Positions 41,001 through 50,773 of a stretch of 64,000 nt of DNA are shown here, piece by piece (the stretch's first letter is position 1; every line of letters starts with the position of its first letter). Below the pieces are notes generated by a model, which saw only the letters and a list, made by a program, of their open reading frames with translations, searched no databases and was not told the DNA's origin. The position numbers and the translations under genes were made by a program. The stretch is from Pseudobacter sp. (lineage in GTDB: Bacteria; Bacteroidota; Bacteroidia; Chitinophagales; Chitinophagaceae): the NCBI GenBank assembly GCA_017849455.1, contig JAFIGX010000009.1:1-64000 (forward strand), in the 5' to 3' direction.

Positions 41001-41993
41001 TCAATATGCCCACTTCACCAGCGTGGCGCCCCAGGTAAATCCGCCACCAAAAGCGGCCAGCACCAGGTTATCGCCTTTCTTCAATTGTTTTTCCCAATCC
41101 CACAGGCAAAGGGGGATGGTAGCGCCGGTGGTATTGCCGTAACGCTGTATGTTCAGCATCACTTTGTCGGTTGAAAGCCCCATTCGATCGGCGGTGGCAT
41201 CGATGATCCGTTTATTGGCCTGATGGGGCACCAGCCAGGCGATATCATTACCGGTAAGATGATTGCGTTCGAGCAGTTCTGCGCTCACATCGGCCATTCC
41301 TTTTACAGCATGTTTGAAAACATGTTGTCCTTCCTGGTAAGCATAATGCTCTTTAGCTGCCACCGTTTCATAAGTAGCGGGGTGTAGGGAGCCGCCGGCT
41401 TTCATGTGCAGGTGGGGCGCGCCGGAACCATCGCTACGGAGAATGCTGTCGTGGATACCATTGCCTTCTGTATTGGGTTCCAGCAGAACACAGCCTGCCC
41501 CATCGCCGAAGATGATACAGGTGGCGCGGTCGCTGTAATCTATGATGGAGCTCATTTTGTCGGCGCCAACGACCACCACTTTTTTATAGCGGCCGCTTTC
41601 GATCAGGGAAGCACCGGTGGTGAGAGAGTATAAAAAACCGGAACAGGCGGCCAGCAGGTCGAACCCCCAGGCATTCCTGGCCCCTACCTTGTGGCAAACG
41701 AGGTTGGCGGTAGAGGGAAAGATCATATCGGGGGTCACCGTACCAATGATCATGGCATCGATCTCAAGCGGGTCGATCCCACGCTTTTCGCAGAGCTGCA
41801 GAACGGCCGGTACTACCATATCGGAAGTAGCCTTCCCTTCTCCTTTGAGGATCCTCCTTTCGGAAATGCCGGTACGCGAGCGGATCCATTCGTCATTGGT
41901 ATCTACCATCTTCTCCAGGTCAAAATTGGTCAATTTGTCTTCAGGTACATAGCCACCCACAGCGGTGATGGCAGCAGTAATTTTATCACTCAT
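41001..41993 (-). CDS. fabH: Beta-ketoacyl-ACP synthase III
   Basis: 330 aa. The catalytic triad is C117 (AACSGF), H257 (PHQANKR) and N287 (YGNTTGA). It condenses acetyl-CoA or a branched acyl-CoA primer with malonyl-ACP to start fatty acids. The -7 box TATTTTTG ends 4 nt before the ATG. The box lies in the outer arm of a 237-bp palindrome shared with ruvA. Confidence 0.95.
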   Translation of the reverse strand: MSDKITAAITAVGGYVPEDKLTNFDLEKMVDTNDEWIRSRTGISERRILKGEGKATSDMVVPAVLQLCEKRGIDPLEIDAMIIGTVTPDMIFPSTANLVCHKVGARNAWGFDLLAACSGFLYSLTTGASLIESGRYKKVVVVGADKMSSIIDYSDRATCIIFGDGAGCVLLEPNTEGNGIHDSILRSDGSGAPHLHMKAGGSLHPATYETVAAKEHYAYQEGQHVFKHAVKGMADVSAELLERNHLTGNDIAWLVPHQANKRIIDATADRMGLSTDKVMLNIQRYGNTTGATIPLCLWDWEKQLKKGDNLVLAAFGGGFTWGATLVKWAY

Positions 41994-41997
41994 TCGC

Positions 41998-42005
41998 CAA
42001 AAATA
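41998..42005 (-). promoter_or_regulatory. -7 box (TATTTTTG) of fabH
   Basis: On the minus strand TTTTTTCCCTATTTTTG precedes GCGA and the ATG at 41993. The same 17-mer with one change occurs before ruvA on the plus strand. Confidence 0.55.
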
Positions 42006-42226
42006 GGGAAAAAACGATTGAACCTATTTGTTGTTGATGGTATTTGGTGTTTGTGGTTTGTTGTTGGTGGTTTGTCGTTCTTCAGGCATAACAGTGCTTA
42101 TAAAAGTTGGGCAACCCTGGTTTTGTTTATAGGGTTGTACATTTTGTCAGGAAATGCCAGGTAGTCAATAACGACAAACCACCAACAACAAACCATAAAC
42201 ACCAAATACTACAAACATTTTTTCCC

Positions 42227-42234
42227 TATTTTCG
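42227..42234 (+). promoter_or_regulatory. -7-like box (TATTTTCG) of ruvA
   Basis: TTTTTTCCCTATTTTCG ends 5 nt before the ATG at 42240 and mirrors the fabH box at the other end of the palindrome. The final TG of the consensus reads CG. Confidence 0.45.
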
Positions 42235-42239
42235 CAGCC

Positions 42240-42824
42240 ATGATCGCTTTTATCCGGGGTAATTTCGCGTATAAATCGCCGGCCGTGGTGCATCTGGAAG
42301 CCAATGGGGTGGGGTATGAGCTGCAGATAAGCCTGCACACCTATTCCGCCATCCAGCATGAGGAGAAAGGATTGTTATACACCCATCTCCATATCCGCGA
42401 AGATGCACATATCCTGTACGGGTTCTCCGATTTGGTTGAAAAAGATCTGTTCCTTCAACTGATCAGCGTATCAGGGGTGGGTGCAGCTACCGCCAGGATG
42501 ATGTTGTCTTCCATGCGGCCCGAAGAGATCGTGAGGGCCATTGCGCAAGGCAATACCAAACTCCTGGAAAGTATAAAAGGTATAGGTAAGAAATCTGCCG
42601 AGCGCATTGTATTGGAATTGAGGGATAAAATGACCAAAACCAAATGGGATACAAATATTCCTTCGTTGATAAACAATACGTTGGAACAGGATGCGTTAAA
42701 TGCTCTGATGGCCCTGGGAATAGCCAGGGCCGCCGGTGAACAAGCTATCCAGCGTGTACTGAAAGCTGAACCGGGCCTAACAGTAGTAGAGGATATTATT
42801 AAGAAAGCTTTAAAAACACTCTAA
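42240..42824 (+). CDS. ruvA: Holliday junction DNA helicase subunit RuvA
   Basis: 194 aa. The N-terminal OB-fold starts MIAFIRGNFAYKSPAVVHLE. The two helix-hairpin-helix motifs are LISVSGVGAATARMML and ESIKGIGKKSAERIVLELRD (about 72-130). The C-terminal domain III (about 145-194) contacts RuvB. The tetramer binds four-way junctions and directs branch migration. sprA follows after 45 nt on the same strand. Confidence 0.97.
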   Translation: MIAFIRGNFAYKSPAVVHLEANGVGYELQISLHTYSAIQHEEKGLLYTHLHIREDAHILYGFSDLVEKDLFLQLISVSGVGAATARMMLSSMRPEEIVRAIAQGNTKLLESIKGIGKKSAERIVLELRDKMTKTKWDTNIPSLINNTLEQDALNALMALGIARAAGEQAIQRVLKAEPGLTVVEDIIKKALKTL

Positions 42825-42869
42825 GCCTATTGCGAGGACATCTACCTAACTAATTCTTGAGAAAAAAGA

Positions 42870-45800
42870 TTGGCCCGGATATTCAACCACATTACTAAAA
42901 CCGCTCTGCTTCGTCTGGCTGTGCTTATCACCCTATTTGCTTCAGCCGAGGTAAGCTATGCGCAACAGCAGGATTCCAGCGCCCGCCGCGCTACGGATAC
43001 CCTGAAATATCCGATCCATGACCGCCGGGGTGACCGTTTCTCTTCCTCCTCCCGTACTTCCCTCGATCTGAAAGACCCGGCCAATATTCATGATTCCATC
43101 ATCTACGATCCCAAAACAAAGCAATATTATATTATCGAGAAGGTCGGTAGCCAGTATTACCGCAAACCCACCTATCTCACTTTCGATGAGTTCAACCGCC
43201 TGCAGGCCCGGAAAGCCGAAGCGGATTATTTCAAAAAAAGGTCCAATATCCTCAGCGGCCTCAACAAAAAATTACTGGCGCCGCGTATGTCCGTCACCGA
43301 TAACCTGTTCAACCGTATTTTCGGAAATGGTAAAATAGAGATCAGGCCCCAGGGTGAAGTGAACCTGACAGCCGGTTACCAGGGACAGAATATCCGCAAC
43401 CCGGCCCTCCCTGAAAGGGCCAGGCGCAACGGCGGCTTCGATTTCGATATGAATGCCAACCTCAGCGTGATCGGCAATATCGGCGATAAGCTCAAGCTGC
43501 CCATCAATTACAATACGCTGGCCAATATGGATTTCGAGAACCAGTTGAAGCTCGACTATACCGGTACCGACGATGAGATCATCAAGCGCATTGAAGCCGG
43601 TAATGTTTCCTTCTCTGCCAAAGGTTCGCTGATCCCCGGCGCACAACAATTGTTCGGTATCAAAACAGAGCTCCAGTTCGGCAAGCTCTTCGTGTCGGCC
43701 GTACTGGCCAACCAGAAATCATCGAAGCAATCGGCCACCCTGCAAGGAGGTTCCTCCAGCATGTATTTCGAATTCAAGGCCGATGATTATGAGGAGAACA
43801 GGCACTTCCTGCTGGCCCAATATTTCCGGCAGAATTTCAACAAGGCCATGTCGAACCTGCCGGTGGTGAACTCCAAAGCCCAGATCCTCCGGTTGGAGGT
43901 ATGGGTCACCAATCGCAATGGCTCCACAACCGATACCCGTGATGTGGTGGGGCTGATGGACCTCGGAGAGCCGCAGCCGTTCAACCCCATCATCAATTCA
44001 CTATCTCCCCAGCCATATCCGTTCAATGATGCCAATGACCTCTACCGCCGTATCGTGAGCGATCCGGGCAGCCGCAATTCATCATTCATCACTACCAAAT
44101 TATCCTCCATGGGCCTGCGGCCCGTGCAGGACTTCGAAAAAACATTTGCGCGCAAGCTCAATCCTTCGGAATATTATTTCAATCCCCAGATAGGTTTCGT
44201 ATCGCTCAGCCAGCCCTTGCAGCCCGATGAAGTGCTGGGTGTGGCTTACCAGTACAGCTACAACGGAAGGATCTACCAGGTAGGTGAGTTCTCGCAGGAT
44301 GTGGTGCCCGATACCACCGCCGCCAAGTCCGGCACACAGAAGATCTTTTTCCTCAAATTGCTGAAAGCAACATCACAGCGTACCAACCTGCCGCTCTGGA
44401 AGCTGATGATGAAGAACGTATATGCCCTGAAATCGAAAGATGGCAGCTATCTCTCCAGCTTCCAGGCAGCCGATTTCAAACTGAACGTCCTGTATGAGCA
44501 GCCAAGCCTGGGCCAGAAAAGATTTTTGCCGGAAGGCGATAAAGTGGGTGTGCCGATCATTACCCTTCTGAACCTCGACCGCCTCAATGCGCGCAACGAT
44601 CCCATGCCCGATGGGGTATTCGATTTCCTCGAAGGATACACCGTCATTTCGAACCAGGGCAGGGTGATCTTTCCGCTCCTGGAGCCCTTCGGTAGAGACC
44701 TGGAAGCGGTGGCTTTCGCCAACTCCCCGCCCGACCTGAAAACGAAATATGTCTATTACCCGCTTTACGATACCATCAAGGAGATCGCCAAGACCTACGC
44801 CAATCTCGACAGGTATATCATCAGCGGTTATGCCAAGGGCAATTCCTCATCCGAAATATCGCTCGGGGCTTATAATATTCCGCGTGGGTCCGTCACCGTT
44901 ACTGCCGGGGGGCAGATATTGAAAGAAGATATCGATTACAGCATCGATTATAATCTCGGCTCCGTGAAGATCCTCAACCAGGCCATCCTCAATTCCGGCG
45001 TGCCGGTGAATGTGAACTATGAGAACAATGGCAATTTCGGTATCCAGAACAGGAACTTCATGGGGCTGCGACTGAATTACCAGGCCAAGAATACGGCCCG
45101 TGAATCGTTGTCGATCGGCGCTTCGCTGGTGCGGTTAAGTGAAAGGCCCTTCTTCACCAAGACCAATTATAATGACGACCCCATCCGCAATACCATGTAT
45201 GGGATCGACTTCAACTACCGTACCGAAGCACCCCGCCTTACCCGTTGGCTCGATAAGCTGCCATTTTATAATACTACCCGCATGAGCACCATCACCGCTT
45301 ATGGTGAAGCGGCCTACCTGAAACCCGGCCACCCGCCGCAGATCGGGAAAGGCACCAATGGTCTCATCTTCATCGATGATTTCGAAGGCACACGCAATGC
45401 CATCGACCTGCGCTTCCCGCTGGTAAGCTGGGGGCTTTCGTCTACCCCTGCAGGTAATGGCCTCTTTCCAGAAGCCGATCTGCTCGATTCGCTCGACTAT
45501 GGCTTCAACCGCGCCAAAATTGCCTGGTATAATATCGAACCTGTACTGCAGGACAAACGCAATGGCAATAACCCCGTTCGCGGTTATGAAGATTTCACCG
45601 ATCCGCGCGTTCGCCCGGTGAACGTTACGCAGATCTATCCCAATAAAACACCCGATCTCGGACAGGCACAACTGGTAACATTCGATATCGCTTATTATCC
45701 TACCAACAGAGGCCCCTACAACTTCGACGCCACCAATATTACGCCCGATGGCAAGCTGAAGAACCCGCAGAAAAGATGGGGCGGTATCATGCGCGGCATC

Positions 45801-48800
45801 GACCAGGTGGATTTCGAAACAGGCAATGTGGAGTTCATCGAATTCTGGTTGCAGGACCCCTATATCAAAAACCCCGGCAGTACCGGCGGACAACTATATT
45901 TCAACCTCGGAAATATTTCGGAAGATGTATTGAAAGATGGCAAACGCTTTTTCGAGAATGGTATCAGCGGTGAGGTGACCAAAGCTTTGGAAGATAACGA
46001 TACCAAATGGGGTAAAGTGCCTGGCAACCCCATCCAGGTAACGAACGCATTCAGTAATGACCCGGCCGACCGTCTCCTGCAGGACGCCGGTTTCGATGGT
46101 TTGATCGATGATGCGGAACGTGTGAAATTCAAATCGTACCTCGATAAACTGGCCGCCAATTTCGGCGTCAACTCACCGGCCTATCAACAGGCGCTGGCCG
46201 ATCCTTCGAGCGACGACTTCCTCAACTACCGGGATGGGGGATATGATGCTTCCCGTACAGGCATCCTGGGCCGCTACAAAAACATCAACAGCCCCCAGGG
46301 CAACTCACCGGTGGCCACCGGCCAGCAGAACGTAACGGCCTTCACGCTCCTGCCCGACCAGGAAGAGTTCAACCACGATGGTACGCTCAATGAACTGGAA
46401 GAATATTTCCAGTATAAGGTGGAACTGAAAAGAAGTGAATTCGTGGTAGGCCATAATTTCATCACCGACAGCATCGGCTTCACGCCCAGTGGCGGTATTC
46501 CCGAAAAATGGTACCTGTTCCGCATCCCGGTGGCACAGTATGATAAGAAGATCGGTAATATCCCCGACTTCAAATCCATCCGCTTCATCCGCATGTACCT
46601 CACCGGCTTCGAAGATTCCGTGGTACTGCGTTTCGCCAAGCTCGAACTGGTGCGCAACCAATGGCGCCGCTTCAGTTATGAACTGGACACTACCGGTCAG
46701 TATAAACCGATCCCTACCAATACCCCTACCATTTTCAATCAACTGGCTGTTAATATCGAAGAGAACAACGCCCGCAGGCCCATCCCTTATAAAACACCTC
46801 CTGGTGTTGTGCGCCAGCAGCAGTTGAGCAATAACAACGTGAACCTCCTGCTCAATGAGCAATCACTGAGCATCAGGGTTTGTAACCTCGCCCGTCTCGA
46901 TTCGAGAGGCGTGTTCAAGACCATGAACCTCGATCTCCGCCGTTATGGAAGGTTACAATTATATATGCACGCTGAATCTGTCAACTCCAGTGCGGATATC
47001 AAAGATGGTGAGCTGTTCGCCGTGCTGCGATTGGGCGCCGATCTCATCAATAATTTTTATGAGATCAAGATACCGCTGAAGATGACGCCCTGGGGAACCA
47101 GCGATGCTGCCGTGATCTGGCCTGCTCAAAATGAGCTCGACCTGGCGCTCGACCGCCTCATCAAATTGAAAGTGTCGCGCAACAATAGCGGATCGCCCAA
47201 TACTTATTTCAAGCAAACCGATCCCGATGGTAAACAGTTTGCCATCATCGGCAACCCCAATCTTGGGGAGGTACGGATATTCTTCCTCGGCGTAGAGAAT
47301 GAATATCGTGAGGATGCCTGTACCGAAGTATGGTTCAATGAGCTTCGGTTAAGCGATATCAATGACAAAGGGGCCTGGGCCGCCCTGGGCCGTGTAGATA
47401 TCGAACTGGCCGATCTCGGTACCTTTTATATTTCTGCCAATGCCCATTCTACCGGATGGGGCAGCATTGAACAACGGATCAATGAACGCGCAAAAGAAAG
47501 TTTCCTGCAACTCGATATGGCTACCAGCCTCGAGTTGGGTAAACTGCTGCCTGCCAAAGCCGGTATGTCCATTCCATTCTATGCCAGCTATTCCAGGGCT
47601 GTCTCCACTCCTGAATTCGATCCGTACGATCTCGATATCACGCTCAAGGATAAACTGAAAGCGGCGCCGGGCAATCAGAAAGATTCCATCAGGAATGAAG
47701 CGATAGATGTGAAGACCATCAAAACCTTCACCTTCACCAATGTGAAAAGGAACAATATCCGTGGTAAGAAGCAGCATATCTGGAGCATCGAGAACGTCGA
47801 TGTCAGTTATGCCTATTATAAGGAAGAACAACACAACCCACTGATCGAGAGCAATGAGCTGATACGGCACCGGGCAGGTTTGGGATATAATTATACGTCA
47901 GTGCCCAAATTCTGGGAGCCTGCCAAACGATTGATCAAATCCAAATCGCCCTGGCTCTCCATCATCCGGGATTTCAACCTCAATCCCGTTCCAACTCTGC
48001 TGGGCTTCCGGGCCGATATCAACCGGCAATTCGGCGCATTCCGTCCGCGAAATGTGGGTGGGCCCAAGGGAGGACTGCCGGAGACCTATGATAAATTCTT
48101 TACGTTCGATCGGGTATACAATCTGCGATGGGACCTCACCCGTTCTTTCAATATCGATTACTCGGCCATCAACAAAGCCTGGGTAGATGAAGATTCAGGA
48201 CGCCTCGATAAACGAGAGCGGAAACGAATGTGGGAAAATTTCTGGAAAGGAGGGCGCACCATTTCCTACCACCAGAATGCCAGCTTCTCCTATATGCTGC
48301 CCACGGCCAAGATCCCGTTCCTCGACTGGACAACTATACGTGCCAGTTATATAGCTACCTACGATTGGATCGGCGCCTCCCTCTTAGCGAGGTCATTGGG
48401 CAATACATTATCGAACTCACAGCAGAAGATATTATCGGCCGAGCTTGATTTTACGAGATTGTACAGCAAGTCGAGATTGTTACGTGCACTCGAAGAGGAT
48501 GGACTGGCCCCACCGAAGCCACCTCTGCCGAACAATAAAGCGGATACGACGGGTAAGGCCAAAGTGAAGCGCGACAGGAACCAGCCTATCGTGCTGGGGC
48601 CCGGCCTGAAATTCGCCGGCCGGTTCCTCACGATGCTGAAAAGATTGAAAGTGGATTATTCGGAAAATGCCAGCGCCACTATTTATGGGTATACCGATAG
48701 TACAAAAGCACTGGGAATGGACTGGCGTTCCAAAGCGCCGGGACTGGGTTTCATTTTCGGCAAACAACCCGATACCTCTTTCATCAATGACATTGCGAGG

Positions 48801-50027
48801 AAGGGATGGCTCTCGGCCGATTCGAACTTCAATTTCCAGAACCGGCAGGATTACAACCAAAAGCTTGCCATCAGCGCGCAGCTCATACCCATCCGTGATC
48901 TCACCATCGATCTCAACTTCGACAAATCATTCGGTAAAAGTTATTCCGAACTCTATAAGGACACAACGGGAACGGGCAATCATTTTGCACGCCTCAATCC
49001 TTATGCTTCGGGCAGTTTCAGTGTGAGCTATATATCCTTCACCACCCTGTTCGATAAAGTGAAACCGAATGAAGTCTCGGATATCTTCAGGAAATTCCAG
49101 GACTACCGGATCGTCATATCGCAAAGGCTGGCCGAAAAAAATCCTTACTGGCAGAATTTGCCGGTCAATGAAAAATTCATGACGGATGGATTTTACAAGG
49201 GCTATGGCCGTTATGCACAGGATGTATTGATACCTGCATTCATCGCGGCGTATACAGGCAAGAGCCCGTGGAATGTGCCATTGATCAGCCAGAGCAATCC
49301 GAATATCCGGTCGAACCCATTCTCCGGCATCTTCCCCAGGCCCAACTGGCGGCTCACCTATACAGGGCTTACCCGCATCAAGGCACTGGAAAAGATCTTC
49401 ACCAATTTCACCATCGAGCATGGTTACAACGGGAACCTCAGCATGAACAGTTTCAACTCGGCCCTGCTCTACCGGGATGATCTGCGCTATGGATACCCTG
49501 GGTTCCTCGATTCATCGGGTAATTATATTCCCTATTTCCTGGTGCCGAATATCAGCATCCGTGAAGGCTTCGAGCCTTTGATCAACCTCGATATGCAGTT
49601 CACCAACCAGGTCACTGCCCGCTTCGAGTTCAAAAAATCAAGGCAGTTGAGCCTGAGCCTGATCGATTACCAACTGAGTGAAATGCGCACCACCGAATTC
49701 ACGATCGGTGCCGGTTACCGTAAACGCGGAGCCTTCTCTTTCATCAAATGGAAAGGAAAAGCGCTGGAGAATGATGCGAGCTTCCGCCTCGACTTCAGTA
49801 TCCGCGATGATGTAACGGCCAACAGCCGCCTCGACCAGTCGCAGTCGCTGCCGACGAATGGTAACAAAACGATCTTCATCAACCCGTCGATCGATTATGT
49901 GATCAGTAACCGGGTGAACATAAAACTCTATTTTGAACAAAGGCGTGTAACGCCCAAAATATCATCCTCTCCACCCATCACCAATACAAGGGCAGGCGTG
50001 CAGATACGCATATCGCTGGCGCAGTAA
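42870..50027 (+). CDS. sprA: Type IX secretion outer-membrane translocon SprA (Sov)
   Basis: 2385 aa, the largest gene here and close to the usual SprA length of about 2400. It forms the giant beta-barrel channel through which T9SS cargo crosses the outer membrane. It starts with TTG at 42870: a stop codon is 9 nt upstream in frame, no ATG precedes the signal peptide (about 1-31, LLRLAVLITLFASAEVSYA), and the first internal Met is over 100 codons in. The body has the SprA N-terminal repeats and alternating beta-strand segments, and ends in a strand with terminal aromatic-type pattern (AGVQIRISLAQ). Long ORFs on the opposite strand inside it are shadows. It lies 45 nt after ruvA. Confidence 0.95.
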   Translation: MARIFNHITKTALLRLAVLITLFASAEVSYAQQQDSSARRATDTLKYPIHDRRGDRFSSSSRTSLDLKDPANIHDSIIYDPKTKQYYIIEKVGSQYYRKPTYLTFDEFNRLQARKAEADYFKKRSNILSGLNKKLLAPRMSVTDNLFNRIFGNGKIEIRPQGEVNLTAGYQGQNIRNPALPERARRNGGFDFDMNANLSVIGNIGDKLKLPINYNTLANMDFENQLKLDYTGTDDEIIKRIEAGNVSFSAKGSLIPGAQQLFGIKTELQFGKLFVSAVLANQKSSKQSATLQGGSSSMYFEFKADDYEENRHFLLAQYFRQNFNKAMSNLPVVNSKAQILRLEVWVTNRNGSTTDTRDVVGLMDLGEPQPFNPIINSLSPQPYPFNDANDLYRRIVSDPGSRNSSFITTKLSSMGLRPVQDFEKTFARKLNPSEYYFNPQIGFVSLSQPLQPDEVLGVAYQYSYNGRIYQVGEFSQDVVPDTTAAKSGTQKIFFLKLLKATSQRTNLPLWKLMMKNVYALKSKDGSYLSSFQAADFKLNVLYEQPSLGQKRFLPEGDKVGVPIITLLNLDRLNARNDPMPDGVFDFLEGYTVISNQGRVIFPLLEPFGRDLEAVAFANSPPDLKTKYVYYPLYDTIKEIAKTYANLDRYIISGYAKGNSSSEISLGAYNIPRGSVTVTAGGQILKEDIDYSIDYNLGSVKILNQAILNSGVPVNVNYENNGNFGIQNRNFMGLRLNYQAKNTARESLSIGASLVRLSERPFFTKTNYNDDPIRNTMYGIDFNYRTEAPRLTRWLDKLPFYNTTRMSTITAYGEAAYLKPGHPPQIGKGTNGLIFIDDFEGTRNAIDLRFPLVSWGLSSTPAGNGLFPEADLLDSLDYGFNRAKIAWYNIEPVLQDKRNGNNPVRGYEDFTDPRVRPVNVTQIYPNKTPDLGQAQLVTFDIAYYPTNRGPYNFDATNITPDGKLKNPQKRWGGIMRGIDQVDFETGNVEFIEFWLQDPYIKNPGSTGGQLYFNLGNISEDVLKDGKRFFENGISGEVTKALEDNDTKWGKVPGNPIQVTNAFSNDPADRLLQDAGFDGLIDDAERVKFKSYLDKLAANFGVNSPAYQQALADPSSDDFLNYRDGGYDASRTGILGRYKNINSPQGNSPVATGQQNVTAFTLLPDQEEFNHDGTLNELEEYFQYKVELKRSEFVVGHNFITDSIGFTPSGGIPEKWYLFRIPVAQYDKKIGNIPDFKSIRFIRMYLTGFEDSVVLRFAKLELVRNQWRRFSYELDTTGQYKPIPTNTPTIFNQLAVNIEENNARRPIPYKTPPGVVRQQQLSNNNVNLLLNEQSLSIRVCNLARLDSRGVFKTMNLDLRRYGRLQLYMHAESVNSSADIKDGELFAVLRLGADLINNFYEIKIPLKMTPWGTSDAAVIWPAQNELDLALDRLIKLKVSRNNSGSPNTYFKQTDPDGKQFAIIGNPNLGEVRIFFLGVENEYREDACTEVWFNELRLSDINDKGAWAALGRVDIELADLGTFYISANAHSTGWGSIEQRINERAKESFLQLDMATSLELGKLLPAKAGMSIPFYASYSRAVSTPEFDPYDLDITLKDKLKAAPGNQKDSIRNEAIDVKTIKTFTFTNVKRNNIRGKKQHIWSIENVDVSYAYYKEEQHNPLIESNELIRHRAGLGYNYTSVPKFWEPAKRLIKSKSPWLSIIRDFNLNPVPTLLGFRADINRQFGAFRPRNVGGPKGGLPETYDKFFTFDRVYNLRWDLTRSFNIDYSAINKAWVDEDSGRLDKRERKRMWENFWKGGRTISYHQNASFSYMLPTAKIPFLDWTTIRASYIATYDWIGASLLARSLGNTLSNSQQKILSAELDFTRLYSKSRLLRALEEDGLAPPKPPLPNNKADTTGKAKVKRDRNQPIVLGPGLKFAGRFLTMLKRLKVDYSENASATIYGYTDSTKALGMDWRSKAPGLGFIFGKQPDTSFINDIARKGWLSADSNFNFQNRQDYNQKLAISAQLIPIRDLTIDLNFDKSFGKSYSELYKDTTGTGNHFARLNPYASGSFSVSYISFTTLFDKVKPNEVSDIFRKFQDYRIVISQRLAEKNPYWQNLPVNEKFMTDGFYKGYGRYAQDVLIPAFIAAYTGKSPWNVPLISQSNPNIRSNPFSGIFPRPNWRLTYTGLTRIKALEKIFTNFTIEHGYNGNLSMNSFNSALLYRDDLRYGYPGFLDSSGNYIPYFLVPNISIREGFEPLINLDMQFTNQVTARFEFKKSRQLSLSLIDYQLSEMRTTEFTIGAGYRKRGAFSFIKWKGKALENDASFRLDFSIRDDVTANSRLDQSQSLPTNGNKTIFINPSIDYVISNRVNIKLYFEQRRVTPKISSSPPITNTRAGVQIRISLAQ

Positions 50028-50065
50028 AATTCAAATAAGATCCCGATCGGAAAAATGGGTGATGA

Positions 50066-50557
50066 TTAGTTGCCGCGGGGAGCAGTACGTTTGAAGAGCA
50101 TCACATACCCGCACAGTTTCTTTTTCTTTTTATTGACCTGAACGGGTTTGATCATGTGGTATTCGCTGAACTGGGCAATGTAGTCGAAACTGATCACGTT
50201 CCCGTCTACATCGCCCCACATATTTTTCTTGTACACTACCTGCTTTTCGCTGTAGTCGAACATGCGCACTTCATATAATTTGGAAGTAGGATCGCCGATG
50301 AAAATGAACTGGTACCAGGTCCCTTGCTGCATAGGTATCACGATGGGCATTTCATACTCGCTCTCCATGGTCATGGAGGCTTCCCTGAATAAGCTGAACC
50401 CGCGTTCTGAATAAAATTGTTTCAGGCTGTCGATGGTACGCTGGTAGCTGCCGACATCACAGCTTTCCTGCCTGATAACATCATTTTGTGCCAATAAAGA
50501 ATTGGAAAATAGGAGGAGGAGTGATATAGATACGATCCTGTAAAGGTTGCTGATCAT
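50066..50557 (-). CDS. Small secreted protein, unrecognised
   Basis: 163 aa with a signal peptide (ISLLLLFSNSLLAQ, cleavage near 23). The mature part has mixed hydrophobic strands (MPIVIPMQQGTWYQFIFIGD, then KLYEVRMFDYSEKQVVYKK) and a Lys-rich patch (VNKKKKKLCGYVMLF). No family is recognised. It converges on sprA with 38 nt between stops. A good promoter lies upstream (50605-50635), so it is transcribed on its own. Confidence 0.72.
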   Translation of the reverse strand: MISNLYRIVSISLLLLFSNSLLAQNDVIRQESCDVGSYQRTIDSLKQFYSERGFSLFREASMTMESEYEMPIVIPMQQGTWYQFIFIGDPTSKLYEVRMFDYSEKQVVYKKNMWGDVDGNVISFDYIAQFSEYHMIKPVQVNKKKKKLCGYVMLFKRTAPRGN

Positions 50558-50604
50558 ACAATATTGGTTTTTAGCGGATCTTGGATGGATTTAAGAGAAA
50601 CAAC

Positions 50605-50635
50605 CAAAAATACACAAAGTGTGACAAAAATCAAG
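50605..50635 (-). promoter_or_regulatory. Promoter of the small secreted protein
   Basis: On the minus strand CTTG (50635-50632), exactly 19 nt, then TATTTTTG (50612-50605). Transcription should start near 50600, about 43 nt before the ATG. Confidence 0.7.
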
Positions 50636-50679
50636 CCCCTTTAACAAGATTTCGTATTATGTAAAAATAAAATGTTTAT

Positions 50680-50773
50680 AGTTGATAAGTTAACAGGTTG
50701 ATAGGTTAATAAGGGAGTTCCCGATCTTCAAGGACTTCCATATCAACCTGTAAACCTGCTAACCAGTCAACTA
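50680..50773. repeat. GTTGA-type inverted repeat element, copy D
   Basis: The left arm holds AGTTGATAAGTTAACAGG and TTGATAGGTTAATAAGGGAG (50680-50718), the right arm ATATCAACCTGTAAACC and TGCTAACCAGTCAACT (about 50740-50772). The centre GGGAGTTCCCGA is shared with copy E. It abuts the stop codon of the SDR gene (50771). Confidence 0.75.

Larger units (their letters stand above)
41998..42234. repeat. 237-bp interrupted palindrome between fabH and ruvA
   Basis: Outer arms 41998-42014 and 42218-42234 match at 16 of 17 positions. Inner arms 42040-42079 and 42170-42209 (40 nt each) differ at one position. They are rich in GGTTTGT / ACAAACC. A 90-nt centre is unrelated. The sequence is distinct from the GTTGA family. 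Confidence 0.85.

Noticed and set aside
42023..42231. CCTATTT flanking the fabH/ruvA palindrome as a target-site duplication
   Set aside because: The right copy is part of the outer palindrome arm, whose mirror lies at 41998-42014, so it is not an independent duplication.
45135..45893. 252-codon ORF on the minus strand inside sprA
   Set aside because: It is antisense to a well-supported coding frame, its sequence has no protein family features, and similar shadows occur along other genes with the same codon use.
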